This document shows, one piece after another, positions 11,125-21,733 of a stretch of DNA of 64,000 nucleotides. The translations under genes and the position numbers were made by a program. A model generated the notes under the pieces. The model did no database searches, had not been told where the DNA came from, and was given only the letters and a program-made list of their open reading frames with translations. The stretch lies in the NCBI RefSeq assembly GCF_947507565.1, contig NC_089184.1, forward strand, positions 1,302,001 through 1,366,000. The letters are read 5' to 3'. Numbering within the stretch: position 1 is the first letter of the stretch; each line of letters starts with the position of its first letter. This DNA comes from Oscarella lobularis. Taxonomy: Eukaryota; Porifera; Homoscleromorpha; Homosclerophorida; Oscarellidae.

Positions 11125-11907
11125 ATGGAGTACGACTCTAGCAGCGTTGTTTTTCTTCAACCGTTTTGGGATTACCTTCGAAATAGCTATGGCACATTCC
11201 TATCGTCGCCTTGTTTTCCAATTCTATGGGGAATAGGCACGTATAGCGTCTTCTGTCTAGTCTATTTTGTATTCGACTTAGCTGGACCTCGGTGGCCTTG
11301 GATACACTCTCACAAGATTGACTCGCGTCGAGAAATTCCGTGGGAAGAAGTGAAGAAAGTTCTGTATTACTCTCTGAAAAACAATGTCATTTTTGTTTTG
11401 CCAACGTCCGTCATTCAAATTTGGACGACGCCAGTAATCGACCTACCCGAAAAAGCTCCGAGTCTTATTGAAATGGCCTGGCACATGGCTCTGTGTCTCT
11501 TCATCTACGACACCGAATACTATTTCTGGCACATAGCCCATCACAAAATCCGCTTCCTTTATAGAACGATTCACGCCCTACACCACGAAATTCGACCTCC
11601 TTTCGCCTTCGCAACCCAGTACATGCATCCAATCGAAGTGTTTTTCACCGCCTTTTTTACAGTGAGCACTCCACTGTTACTCGGTGTTCACCCGTTGACA
11701 AATTGGATATGGATAGCGTACGGTGTCTTCTTCAGCGTCGAAGACCACAGCGGATACGAGTTTCCCTTTTCCCTCGGTCGTCTCTTGCCCGGCGGCATCT
11801 ACGGAGGAGCTCGTCATCACACCGGACATCACATGAAACCTATGAAAAATTTTGAGCCATTCTTCACGTGGTGGGACCGCCTTTTTGGCACCTATCAGCA
11901 CGACTAG
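11125..11907 (+). CDS. Cholesterol 25-hydroxylase-like di-iron enzyme (copy 2)
   Basis: Intronless 260-residue paralogue of the preceding gene; long identical stretches such as FDLAGPRWPW/R, HPLTNWIW and NF-PFFTWWDRL show a local duplication. The His clusters HIAHH, HALHH and HHTGHH are all kept, so both copies look catalytically competent. The N-terminus is about as long as the proposed start of copy 1, which supports that start. Predicted ER multi-pass membrane oxygenase acting on sterols or related lipids; substrate unknown. Lack of introns in both copies is typical of CH25H genes elsewhere and does not itself imply retroposition. Confidence 0.9.
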   Translation: MEYDSSSVVFLQPFWDYLRNSYGTFLSSPCFPILWGIGTYSVFCLVYFVFDLAGPRWPWIHSHKIDSRREIPWEEVKKVLYYSLKNNVIFVLPTSVIQIWTTPVIDLPEKAPSLIEMAWHMALCLFIYDTEYYFWHIAHHKIRFLYRTIHALHHEIRPPFAFATQYMHPIEVFFTAFFTVSTPLLLGVHPLTNWIWIAYGVFFSVEDHSGYEFPFSLGRLLPGGIYGGARHHTGHHMKPMKNFEPFFTWWDRLFGTYQHD

Positions 11908-12020
11908 ACTAAAAGACGATAGACTATCTACCGTAGTCCCTCCTTTTTTGAGATAAACTCGTTATCTTTTCGCGTGTTTGGTTGCTCAATTCTAGCGTGC
12001 GCTCTAGAGGATCGCGTCTC

Positions 12021-12590
12021 ATGGCTGCTCGTCAGATTGTGAAGAGCGATCTCGTTCCTCTAGCGCCGGGCACGAAGTGCCGCGCCAAATACTCGTTCGA
12101 ACCGCACCAACGCGACCAGCTGAAATTCGTCAAAGGCGATCTACTGACCCTAACGCGTCCCGACTATCGCCTCTTCTGGTACGAAGCGACGAACGAGCGC
12201 GGCGACGTCGGCATCGTTCCCGTCAACTATCTCGACGTTCCGAAGGCGGCCGTTCGAATGAGCGGCGCGAACGGCGGCTATATGGATGCGTCCGACCGGA
12301 CGACGACCCCGGTGTCGGCGCGATCATCGGAAGATCCGTTCCGGCCGGGATCGTTCGTCGAAACGATCGACGCGGCGATCGGCAACGCGAAGGACGCGCT
12401 CGCCTTCAAGAAAGGCGACTCGTTGCGCATCATTCGTCGATCGTCCGATCCCAATTGGTACGTGGCGGAAAACGAGCGCGGCGACGAGGGTCGGGTTCAT
12501 CGATCGAAGATCAAGCTAACGTACAGCTACGCTTACGTGAGCATCGAAGCGGATGCAAAGCAAGCGCTTCATTCGTGCGGCGGCGGTGGC

Positions 12591-12636
<46 letters not shown>

Positions 12637-13265
12637 ACGAGTCGTCGTTCGATTGGGGACTGCCCGTCTATACGTCGTTTCGCGAATTCAAACGTCATTC
12701 GGGTTGGTTTCGAGAGGTCGGTTCGAGCGAGGCGAAAGAGGCGTTTTTGCCGCGTTGCATCGCCGAGCGCTGTCGAATGTCATTGGACGATTATCTTTTG
12801 ACGTCATCCGCTGTGTTTGTGTTCGCGCATCGAAACGGGCGGAAATTCGTCGGCGCCGCGACGAATCTGTCGAAATATTTCACCACTTTCTTTTCGGAGG
12901 ATAATCTCTATAGGAAACCCGTCAGGAAGATGGACGGGTTGGAACGCGAAATTCTGCTCGCTTCTCCTAATAAAATGGATTGGAAGATCAGCGTCCATCC
13001 GTGTCTTTCGTCCAAGCTGCAGGCGATGCAATGCCAGCTCATTGTGCGTGAGAAATCGCTTCGAGGGGTGAAGGACGGTCCCGGTGGCATGGCACGATTC
13101 GTTCAACCTCGAGGCGGGTTCAACGAAAAACTTCAGTTTACAAATAGCGAGCAATTTCAGGAGTTCGCCACTGTTCACTCGGAGCGACTTCGAGGCGGCA
13201 TTCCAGTTCCAAAGCCAAAGCCAAAGAAACCAAGCCATCCCATTATTAGATTGAAGAAAGAATAA
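12021..13265 (+). CDS. Two-SH3 protein with poly-Gly linker and possible degenerate SH2
   Basis: Single exon, 414 residues from the ATG at 12021; the frame is open further upstream but without an ATG. SH3 domain 1 (about 15-72) has AKYSFEPHQRDQLKFVKGD and a VPVNYL end. SH3 domain 2 (about 112-168) has LAFKKGDSLRI and NWYVAENERGDEG. A Gly-only run of about 17 residues follows (near residue 190-205). The remaining 200 residues are not a domain I know; GWFREVGSSEAKEAFLP resembles the opening of an SH2 domain, but no FLVR-type phosphotyrosine pocket follows. The C-terminus is basic and proline-rich (PVPKPKPKKPSHP). An adaptor role is inferred only from the SH3 domains. It could be a diverged NCK/CRK-like adaptor. 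Confidence 0.8.
12577..12631 (+). repeat. GGC trinucleotide tract coding poly-glycine
   Basis: Nearly pure (GGC)n with a few GGT codons, in frame within the SH3 gene, giving an uninterrupted Gly run. It is likely length-variable between individuals. Both strands and all frames stay open across it, which creates artefactual poly-Ala and poly-Arg frames. Confidence 0.95.
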
Positions 13266-13446
13266 CGAACGTTCTTAGGAGAGCGGTTGACAGTACAGTA
13301 CATTGTAGTTGGATTCCTGAATTCTTGCGGTAATTTTATACCGTTTCCTTGATCAATTTTTAACTGGTCCCAGCGCAAAGTCCAGCCTGTCAGTCTTCCA
13401 ATCATCACCTCCGAGAGATTTTTCATCCACCAACCAAATAAGTGAA

Positions 13447-15073
13447 ATGTATTCGACCTCATTTCCCGGATGCGAAATGAAGTTTGCTTTGGGTCTGCTT
13501 CTGATAGGCGTAGCGTGGTGGTACAGTCGCATCGAGCGATCGGTATCATTAGAAGAGAGCACTCTTGTCGGTTGGAAAAAGCAGCTAGGCGCACCGCTAG
13601 TGAAATTCAAGCGCGTCGCACTTGGGTACACAAGAGACTGAAAGCCTCAAGCCCTTTTATCGCGTTGTCGTTTCCCTAGGTTGAACGCGAACTTAGATCT
13701 GATCGTTTCGGGCACGGAGGTGCTGCAGCGCCTCGTCGGAGCGCGCAAGGGCGACGATAAGGCCGTCGAACCCGCTGATCACTCCGTCATCGAATCGATC
13801 GACTCCCTTCAGCAGATGTTCGCCTATCGCATGGCTCGTTGCTCGGCCGCCGAACGCGCCGTCAAAACGCGTCGGCTCTTCGCTGAAATCGTCGAAGCGG
13901 CCGAGAAGGTCGACGAGAAACAGGCGAGTTCGGAAAGGACGTTCGTTAGATAGACTAACTTGGTCTTCCTTAGTACTTTGTCGGCGGTAACGCAGCTCTT
14001 GTCGGACTGACGATGGTGACCGAATTTTCCGGCACACAGGCATGTCTTTACCTATTGTAGGCACCGAATTTTGGTATATGAATTAGATATAGGTTCTGCT
14101 GGGCGGACCTGTTGGCTCTCAGTTGAAGTCTCTGCTTCCTGCCAATGTGACTGTTCCTGAGGCCTGTTTTCAAAAGAACGACGAGATCCATCTTATTATG
14201 GAATACAAGACAGGCGATCGGTGGGGGCCTGCAACAGCTCCTTGTGCCAATCGGTTCATCATGTCTCATGATGTTGGTAACGGTCGTCTGTCGGCGCTTG
14301 AAACTTTCTTTTCCGCTTTGAACGATTTCCAGCCAAATTTAATTGTTCTCTCCGGACTCCACTTGTTGGAAGAGCAAGAGGAATCGTTCTGGAAAGAGCG
14401 AATAGAAACGTTAGTCAAACGCCTAAAAGAGATCTCTCCCTACATTCCAATACACCTGGAATTGGCTAGCACAGCCAATAAAACCTTTTTAGCTGCAATC
14501 GCCGAGTCTGTGTTTCCTTGGGTCGATTCCATTGGACTAAACGAGCAGGAACTATTGGCATTGTGTCAGGCCAGCGAGGGCCCCCATCGCATTCACGACG
14601 ACAGAAACACTCAGCCGGAGATCGGAGTCATTGCCGATCAAGTTCACTGGCTGCTGAAGCGATTTGGAGTTCGTAGTTCGACGCGTCTCACTCGCGTTCA
14701 CTTTCACTCGTTGACGTTTCACATGCTAGGCATTGTCGAGGGAACGTGGACGAATAGTTTGTCGGCTGTCGGAGGAGCGGCGAGAATGGCCGGTCGAAGA
14801 GCGTGCAATGTTCTCGCCATCGATCCGGGAAAAGTTGAATTGAAAATTCCTCGCGCTTTCCTGCGTTCGGTCGAGGACGCGCAATTGAGACGAGAGCCAA
14901 TCGTTTACGATCCGCGCGAGCCGGTTAGTCAGTGGAGTCGAGGCAATCTAAAGTTTTTCTTCAGTCCCGTGCTCGTTTGTAAGAAACCTCTCAAAACGGT
15001 CGGCCTCGGCGACGCGATATCGGCAACGGGACTGCAATACTCTGAAATGGTCATGGGAACCTCTCGCATGTGA
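13447..15073 (+). CDS. ADPGK: ADP-dependent glucokinase
   Basis: Four exons: 13447-13625, 13680-13923, 13974-14039, 14093-15073, about 489 residues (479 if the second ATG at 13477 is used). The enzyme phosphorylates glucose with ADP as donor, in the ER-associated or secretory compartment in animals. A hydrophobic N-terminal segment (FALGLLLIGVAWW) fits this. Recognisable blocks: LNANLDLIVSG, YFVGGNAALVG, VLLGGPVG, CANRFIMSHD, LIVLSGLHLLE, IPIHLELAS, GLNEQELL and the catalytic C-terminal TVGLGDAISATGL with its general-base Asp. Introns 2 and 3 have GC donors (gcgagt and gcatgt), 50 and 53 nt long; no GT donor gives a workable frame. Convergent with the RdRP gene, 113 bp apart. Confidence 0.95.
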
Positions 15074-15186
15074 AAAAAGGAACATCGGTACTCACTTTTA
15101 CGTAGCATCATTCGTTTTTTTTTCGTCGAAATTCTCAAAGCCATTAGTACTTAGAAATATATCGCGATGCGCGCAGCTCCTTCGCT

Positions 15187-18100
15187 CTAATCAACGTCGC
15201 TGTTGGGAGCGCTGGAGAAATCCGGCGTCTCCATTCCATCATCGGATTCGCAATCGGAATCAATTGTCGCCGCCTTGAGTTGGCAGAGGTAGTCATAGAC
15301 AATCCAGGGGCAACTATACAAGGTGCCGACCCGTGCGGAAGGCGAATCATCTGTCCGCTGATACGTCGCCACGTAGAGAGCCGAAGCTTTGAGAGTCGCA
15401 GCTTCGGAGTCCGGCTCGACGTCAAAGTGAAATCGGGCGCGATACTTTTTCACCAACTCTTCGACTTCCTTGCGCAGCTGATTTCGCGCGTCGTACATTT
15501 TCCGTCGTCGCTGTCGCAGTCCCAGTCTCAAAACGTAGCCGGTGATCGCTTCGCCTTCGCTTCGAACGTCGTAGCGATTCATGAGTCGTTCGAGTTCGCA
15601 ATCGTAAGCGTCGCGAAGACGACGAGCCGAATCGAGATGCGTTTCGTGACCGACGAGTACGAGACTCTCGTCGAACAACGAAGAACCGGTGAACGCGATG
15701 CCGCCCGTCGTCACTTCCTCGCGCACTCGCCGATGCAATTTGCCGAGAATCTTCGTCGATTCGTACGAGTGGCGATTCGTCTTCGCCATGAAATCGGGAT
15801 AAACGCGCGCGCGCAATTCCGACCTCATCACCGCCGGCACGCCCGTCTTCGGAAAGTCGACGGCGACAGAATGAAGACGAGCCAATTCGAGACAAGGCTT
15901 CGATTTCGCTCCGCCGTCGTTGATGTCGGCCTGAACGAGATGAGCGTTGGCGATGACGCCGAGCTGATCGTTTCGAATGTAGTCAATGAAGAAGTCGTAG
16001 ACGTCGTTCATTGCAATCGGATGCTTTTCCTTCTGCGTCGTCGCGCCGTAGTCCATGGGCGGATAACGACGCTCTCGCGGAATCAGATCGCGATCCCATA
16101 TCGTCAAGTAGAGATCGCCGTCCAAATCGGATCCCGATATCTCGTCGGTGTGGGGCCGCGGTCCGGCCGCCGGAAAAACGACGACGTTGACGAGATGACG
16201 CAATTGGGGTCGATCGACGGCTTTGAGCACGAGAAGATCGCCGGGATGAAAGCACGGACTCTTCGTGACGACGACGGAACCGGTGACGACGCGCGGCGAC
16301 GTCGTCGAATCGTGCGGATTGAACGGCTGAAGGAACACCTGGCCGTATTGGAGACACTGCATCTCGTCGACGACTCCCATCAAACAGGCGGCATCGTGAA
16401 TGAGGATTCTCGAACGAAAATGCATGTCGCTGAGATGAGCCGAGCGTACGGCGTTGAGAACGAGCTGAAGAAAGGGTTCGTCGGCCAAGCGAAAGCCGTT
16501 CTTCAGCATCGCGACGGCACGTCCGATAGCGCTGTCGGAGCCGAAATAGGAGCTGCGTCGAAGAAAAGCCAACGCCGTCTGAAAAACATCGAATAAATAA
16601 TCTGGTTAAGAAGTTCTTTCTACATACGTTTGACTCGTTTGTCAATCGTTTCAAGTTGCCTATGATCATGTCTTGCTTCGCGAGAAAAGTCTTGTCCGGC
16701 ACTCCGCGACACGAGAGCAATAGAATCGCTTGTCGATTCACGAAACCGGCCATGTATACGGCCGGCTGACAGACCTCGACGCAATTGTGCGTCGATGTGA
16801 ACTTTCTCATGCTCGGTCGCACTCGCAGTTTGAGCGAACCGCCTCGCATTCGTTCGTCGACGGCGACGACGCCCTTGCATCCGTTGAAGCGAATTTGAAA
16901 GGCCGACGGCACGTTTAGAGGCGGCGGCAAAACGTGACCGGTACTCCGCGCAATAGTTTCGGCAAACTAGAAGGTAAGAAACGCTTGTTCTCCCAAAGAA
17001 AATGTCCTTGGAGTTCCGCGTACTTACTTCAGGTGAAATGGTTCCAACGCCGTCCGTGAAAACGTAGATCTCGTCGGCACGTCCCTTGCGCTGAACGGTG
17101 ACGTCCGGAATTTCTTCGAATTCGTCGTCTCGCACGTAACACTCGTCCGTCGTTATCGTACTCGAAAAACATTGGCCCATGCGCGCGACGTACTTCGATA
17201 CGACGCGAATCTCGTCGAAATCGCCCATCCACGAGCGAATGGAATCGGCCGTCGTCGTCGTCGTCGTTTCGCCGTCGTCGATTGGCGAAAAGAACCAGCA
17301 GCCGTGATCTCGAAGCTGACTGTTCGACATGCCGAGGAACTCGTAGCGACGACCGGCCAACGTTAAACCGTCACGTAAAACCGAAGATATGCGACCGAGA
17401 ATGATATCCATTTGGCAATCGGGTCTCGGCATCACTTTGTGGCAATCCTCCTCGGAGAACGAGACGCGCACGAAGTGATCGAGATGATTAGGATATCGAC
17501 GGAGAATGCGATTTGGACTATCCACTTCGGGACCGCTATAAATCAGCTTCAACGGCGTGACGTAGACGCGATGGATTTCGATAGCAGACGTGCCGTTGTA
17601 AGAAAGCAAAGGATTTGCTATGCCGGCCGCCAAGCGAATGGACGCCGTTTCGATTTCGCCAACTGGATCGACGAGGGGATATTGCTTGCGAAGCGTCGCC
17701 TGAATGCGCAGCGCATCGAGAGCGACGAGAGCGTCGTTCTCCGTCATTTGACCGAGAAGGTCATAGAATTTCTGCGGTAGAAGTTCGCGATAGAGAATGC
17801 CCTCGCCGATACGGACTTGAATTTGAAAGCGAACGCGAAACGATAGATTTTCGGGAATTTTTACGTCAGAAACGGGAACGAGCGGATCGACGGATATCCA
17901 ACGCTCTTCTATTCCCATCTCGTATCCGGCAAACGACGCGGCACTGGCAAAGTCATCTCCAATGGAATTATTAGGCAAAATGAGATAATCCTGGTACTCG
18001 GCGAGCGGATTTGAAGAGGACGATATTTCGGTGACGCGTTCGACTCGAGTCGCCGCGTCGCCCTCGACGACTCGTTGCCACACAAACGCGCCGTCCGACG

Positions 18101-18779
18101 ATCGATTCTTTCGTCGTCGTTCGCGAAAAAGACACGGTCCCGCTCGACATCGAACGACGAGTCCGACTCGCGTCGAACCGTCGTCAGTTGCCGTGACGAC
18201 GAAAAGATTTCGCACGTCGTTCATTTGATGATTCAAGTGAAATTTCGTTCCCATCGACGTCGACGAGTAGAAAGAGAAGTTGACGTAGCGACGGGCGAAG
18301 TTGACGACGCCGAACACGGTTCGCGCGGCGGCGCACGTCGATCCGACGTCCCACGCGACGAGAAAGCGATTGTCGACGACGACGCCGCACTTGACGTTTC
18401 CTGCAAACGAAAATATTGCATTCGGGTTCGAATTCGGAACGCGGTTGGCGCGAGAACGCGATTCGGCGTCGTTCCGATGACGGGAGGGCGTGATCTTGAG
18501 ATGACTGCCTTCGAGAACGAACTTTTCGCCGCTCGCCACGCGACTGATGAGAACTTGAAAAGCGTCGGTCGAGGAGAGAAGGGCGAAGCCGTAGCCGGAG
18601 TGCTCGATCGGTTCGCCCCCTTGCCGCCGCCCTCCGTTCGGCGTCTTCGCGCGAATCAGCTCGCAGCGATCGATATCGACGTTGCGATCTTGCAAGAGGT
18701 TAGCGAGTTGCTTGGCACTGACGTTGCGAGGAACGTTAGCGATGTGGACTTCGGTTCTCGGAGTAGCAGACGCAGCCAT
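15187..18779 (-). CDS. RNA-dependent RNA polymerase (eukaryotic RDR/EGO-1/QDE-1 type) with N-terminal RRM
   Basis: Three exons join cleanly in phase 0: 17028-18779, 16628-16966, 15187-16578, giving 1160 residues with GT-AG introns of 61 and 49 nt. Residues about 7-100 form an RRM-like fold start (EVHIANVPRNVSAKQLANLL). The catalytic region begins at YVFTDGVGTISPE and carries QIRFNGCKGVV and the signature DEISGSDLDGDLYL, with the metal-binding Asp triad DLDGD near residues 848-852. All expected catalytic Asp residues are present. The length matches full plant, fungal and animal RDRs. Family role: making double-stranded RNA from an RNA template to feed or amplify small-RNA silencing. Starts at MAASAT because a splice-acceptor-like ttcag precedes that ATG. 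Introns and neighbouring host genes argue for a resident gene, not a contaminant. Confidence 0.95.
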
Positions 18780-19857
18780 TCCTGAAAGCATCCGGGAATT
18801 TGCGGCGGGAAAAAAGAACAGCGTGTCTACGGCTCTCTAAATAATGCATGCTTTTAGTCTTGTAGTGTGTGAATGCTACCCCAAAAGTTGTAAACAGTGC
18901 TGAAAAACATGCGTGCGTACGAGTCATCGTTCTGCTACGAAATTTTGGGTCTTCGTCCAAGCGAGCTAGCAAATTCGATCACCTAAAAAAAGAAAGATAA
19001 AATCTGTTCAATCTGCCCGTGTACGTACCGTATTGCGATGCGTTCGTATTAGCGTGAACCAGGCTGTACCACGTGGAGGTTCGAACGCAGTTACAGCCCA
19101 AAAATATTGGAAGCGAGACCTTGCTTCATTGGCCCAATCACGACCGGTACGGCCTGGATCGAGAACGGCTCTCCCACACCGTCCCCCCGACCGCGTCGTA
19201 CCGGGGCCCCAAAGAGGCCGTAGACTTTCGCTTGATAGGAAACGAGCCTACCGTGTCGGGAGAGGAATTACGAAGCGCTTACCGAGTCCACCGATCGAGG
19301 GTCAGCGTTTTTTGTCCTGGGGGTCGGGTCATCTTTCCACTAATCCGAGTGAGGAAGTACCACGAGACACTGGGCCCCCACACGTTTCTTTGGCGGAAAG
19401 TGGCAAACCTTAGCCAGACGCTCGCTCAGCATAACGCAAAACGCCTGACTTCGCAATCCAAGCATGTTATTCTTTTGTGTGTTATTAATTACAATCCAAG
19501 CAGTCCACGACCCTTTGCGACCCCCAGTGCCGATGTAGCGCCGCGAGAAGAACTCGCGCGACGCCCGTCCACTGCGCCTGACAGTTTCAGTGAGCATCGA
19601 CAAAAGACGAAAACGCTTTGGTGACCAACGATCAGCTTTCCCAGTTCACGATCAGCCTCAAAGGTTCAGTCCGCTGCGCTGATTCGATGCTAAAATTCGC
19701 GCCAACTTTAAGATTTCAAAGCTTAGACGCGCGTCGTCAAGCGGTATCCGGGGCCTCGCCACTCCAAGCTCAACGCTCCGTCTCTCGCCGCTGGTTTGCT
19801 CTGAACGCGCCTCTTGCCCCGTTTCGCTTCTTCGAACTGTCAAATAAGGCCTAAACG
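18780..19857. other. Intergenic, no supported gene
   Basis: About 1.1 kb between the RdRP start and TASP1. A 183-residue frame on the plus strand (19073-19624) has no recognisable motif and unremarkable composition; I do not call it. No tRNA, repeat or obvious promoter element was seen beyond a possible shared promoter for TASP1 and RdRP at the two ends. Confidence 0.5.
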
Positions 19858-21532
19858 ATGCTTGTAGCGGTTCATGCTGGTGTGTGCGAACGCTGGAACG
19901 TTTTCCTAGCAAACACCGTACATCTAGGAGCTGGCTTTCATTCTCAGAATCGCGCTAAAGAGTCCATTCGAGCTTGCAAACAAGCCTGCAAAGAGGTGAA
20001 TTGTACTCTGCTGCTGTACTGGGATGCACAACGTCACTATTTGATTTGTTAGGCTGTAAAATCGTTCGAGCAAACAGAGAATATTTTGAATGCTACTGCA
20101 TCGGCTGTAGTTGCATTAGAGGAAAGATCTATGATCAACGCTTTTCCACATCTAATGAATCTTACTACTCAGAATGATCCATGCACTAATGCTGGTTTCG
20201 GATCGAATCTAAGTCTAAATGGAAGTGTTAGCTGTGATTCAAGCATAGTACTTGGTACTGGCGCCTCTGGAGCCGTTGGAAACATTCAAGGTCTCTAAGA
20301 CTTTTGCAGTGATCTCCAGTACGTTCTCATGTGTATGCTCTTAGGAATTAAAAATCCAATTTTAGTAGCAAAAGCTTTGGCAATTGAAGAAATGAAAGGA
20401 AGCCTTTCTTTAGGCCGCGTGCCACCAATGTATTTGATTGTAGAGACGATTTGATGCGTGAGCTGTAATACAAGTATCTAGATTCTTGGTTGGCGAAGGA
20501 GCAAGAGATTGGGCTATTGAACACAACATACCTTATTTTCATCCAGAAAAATTAATAACGGGTACGTAAAATCTTGGCTGTAAAAAAGAGACTGAATGAC
20601 AAGCTTTAGATGAATCGCATCAGGCTTACAGCACACACAAGGCTCTTGTAGAAAGAAAAGCAGAGGAAAGGCATTTGTTTTTATTTGGAAATGAATACTT
20701 ATAGAGCATTCGAATGATGCTTGATGTCTTAGAAGGATGCACATTCTTCATCGTGTCTTTATGATCGTCTCGACACTGTTGGTGCAGTATGTGTCGATAG
20801 CTCGGGTAACGTATGTGCAGCAACGTCAAGTGGAGGAGTTCTTCTCAAAAGTCCGGGAAGAGTTGGACAGGTCGAAATTTCACAGTTAATTGTAGAGAGG
20901 GTCGTGTTCTTGAGAGAATTTCGTCTAGGCAGGAGTACTTGGATGCGGTTGCTGGGCTGACGCTTGCCCTGAAGAGGACATTTCTGTTGCGTGCACCACT
21001 TCAGGCGTTGGGGAACATCTGATCAAAACGATGCTAGCAACAAGGTTGTGCGAGGCCATAAAACAGTAAGACGATTCATCACGGTTCTTGATAGATAATG
21101 ACTTTTCCTGTTTCAGCAGTACTGCAACGGCCAGTGTTGTCGAAGCAACGTCGAAGTGCTTTCAAACTCACTACCAAAGTAGTAGCCGATGATGTAAATA
21201 TAAATAGATAAATTACGTTGCTGCTCCATGTCTAGACTGTGAGAAATTTTTCTCCTTAAATGAACCAAGCAGTAAACAAGCCGGCTTTCTAGGTCTGCAA
21301 TACTCTGCTGCTGCTGGAGTTGGCGGTGAGTCTGACAAAGTTGTGGGGTGTGACATAAATAATTTGTTATTTTTCAGAAGTGTTTTGGGCTCATTCGACT
21401 CATTCAATACCAATTGGATACATGTCAAGCAGAGATGCTCGACCAAACGTTAGCTGAAATGCATTTACTATCTGTAGGAATCTGAGATTACCAGCAGGCG
21501 TTTATCTCATTTATGGAAAAGGACAGGACTAG
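19858..21532 (+). CDS. TASP1: Taspase 1 (threonine aspartase)
   Basis: Multi-exon Ntn-hydrolase. Starts MLVAVHAG and, after a 48-nt intron (19880-19927), continues AGFHSQNRAKE. Further exons give CTNAGFGSNLSLNG, ASGAVGNIQG, IKNPILVAKALA, LSLGRVPPMYL and then the autoprocessing site DTVGAV (near 20782), where the Thr becomes the new N-terminal nucleophile after self-cleavage; SSGGVLLKSPGRVGQAG, GCGCWAD and TTSGVGEHL follow. It then reads VFWAHSTHSIPIGYM, and a 54-nt intron leads to a short end with RLPAGV. Family role: cleaves after Asp in MLL/KMT2 and TFIIA to control transcription. The N-terminal leader and C-terminus are shorter than in vertebrates. It lies 200 bp upstream of TARS on the same strand. 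Confidence 0.93.
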
Positions 21533-21733
21533 CCAAGTGTCTAGTGAAGATTGTCGCCTGAACATCAGCGGCTATTGCTTCCGACTTAAATAAATGTACA
21601 ATCTATTGTAATCCATTTTATGCACAGAATAAATCATTATCTCTCGAGCACGTGTACTCGTCACGTCGTTTGCGCATGGTACGTATTTGCTATTGTTTAC
21701 CTTGGCTGACGCAACGGCTCCAACTGTTACACG

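Noticed and set aside
11982-12020. Longer N-terminus for the SH3 protein
   Set aside because: The upstream in-frame start is TTG, not ATG; the first ATG is at 12021.
15280-16596. 438-codon plus-strand open frame opposite the RdRP (and 18075-18785, 236 codons)
   Set aside because: Antisense shadow of a GC-rich coding exon with strong third-position bias; no known motif, while the minus strand carries an unmistakable RdRP.
19020-19090. Possible tRNA gene, suggested by ggttcgaacg near 19078
   Set aside because: No A-box, no acceptor stem pairing at the right distance; only a B-box-like word.
19073-19624. 183-codon plus-strand frame
   Set aside because: No recognisable domain, no splice partners, composition as expected for chance in GC-rich DNA; left as intergenic.
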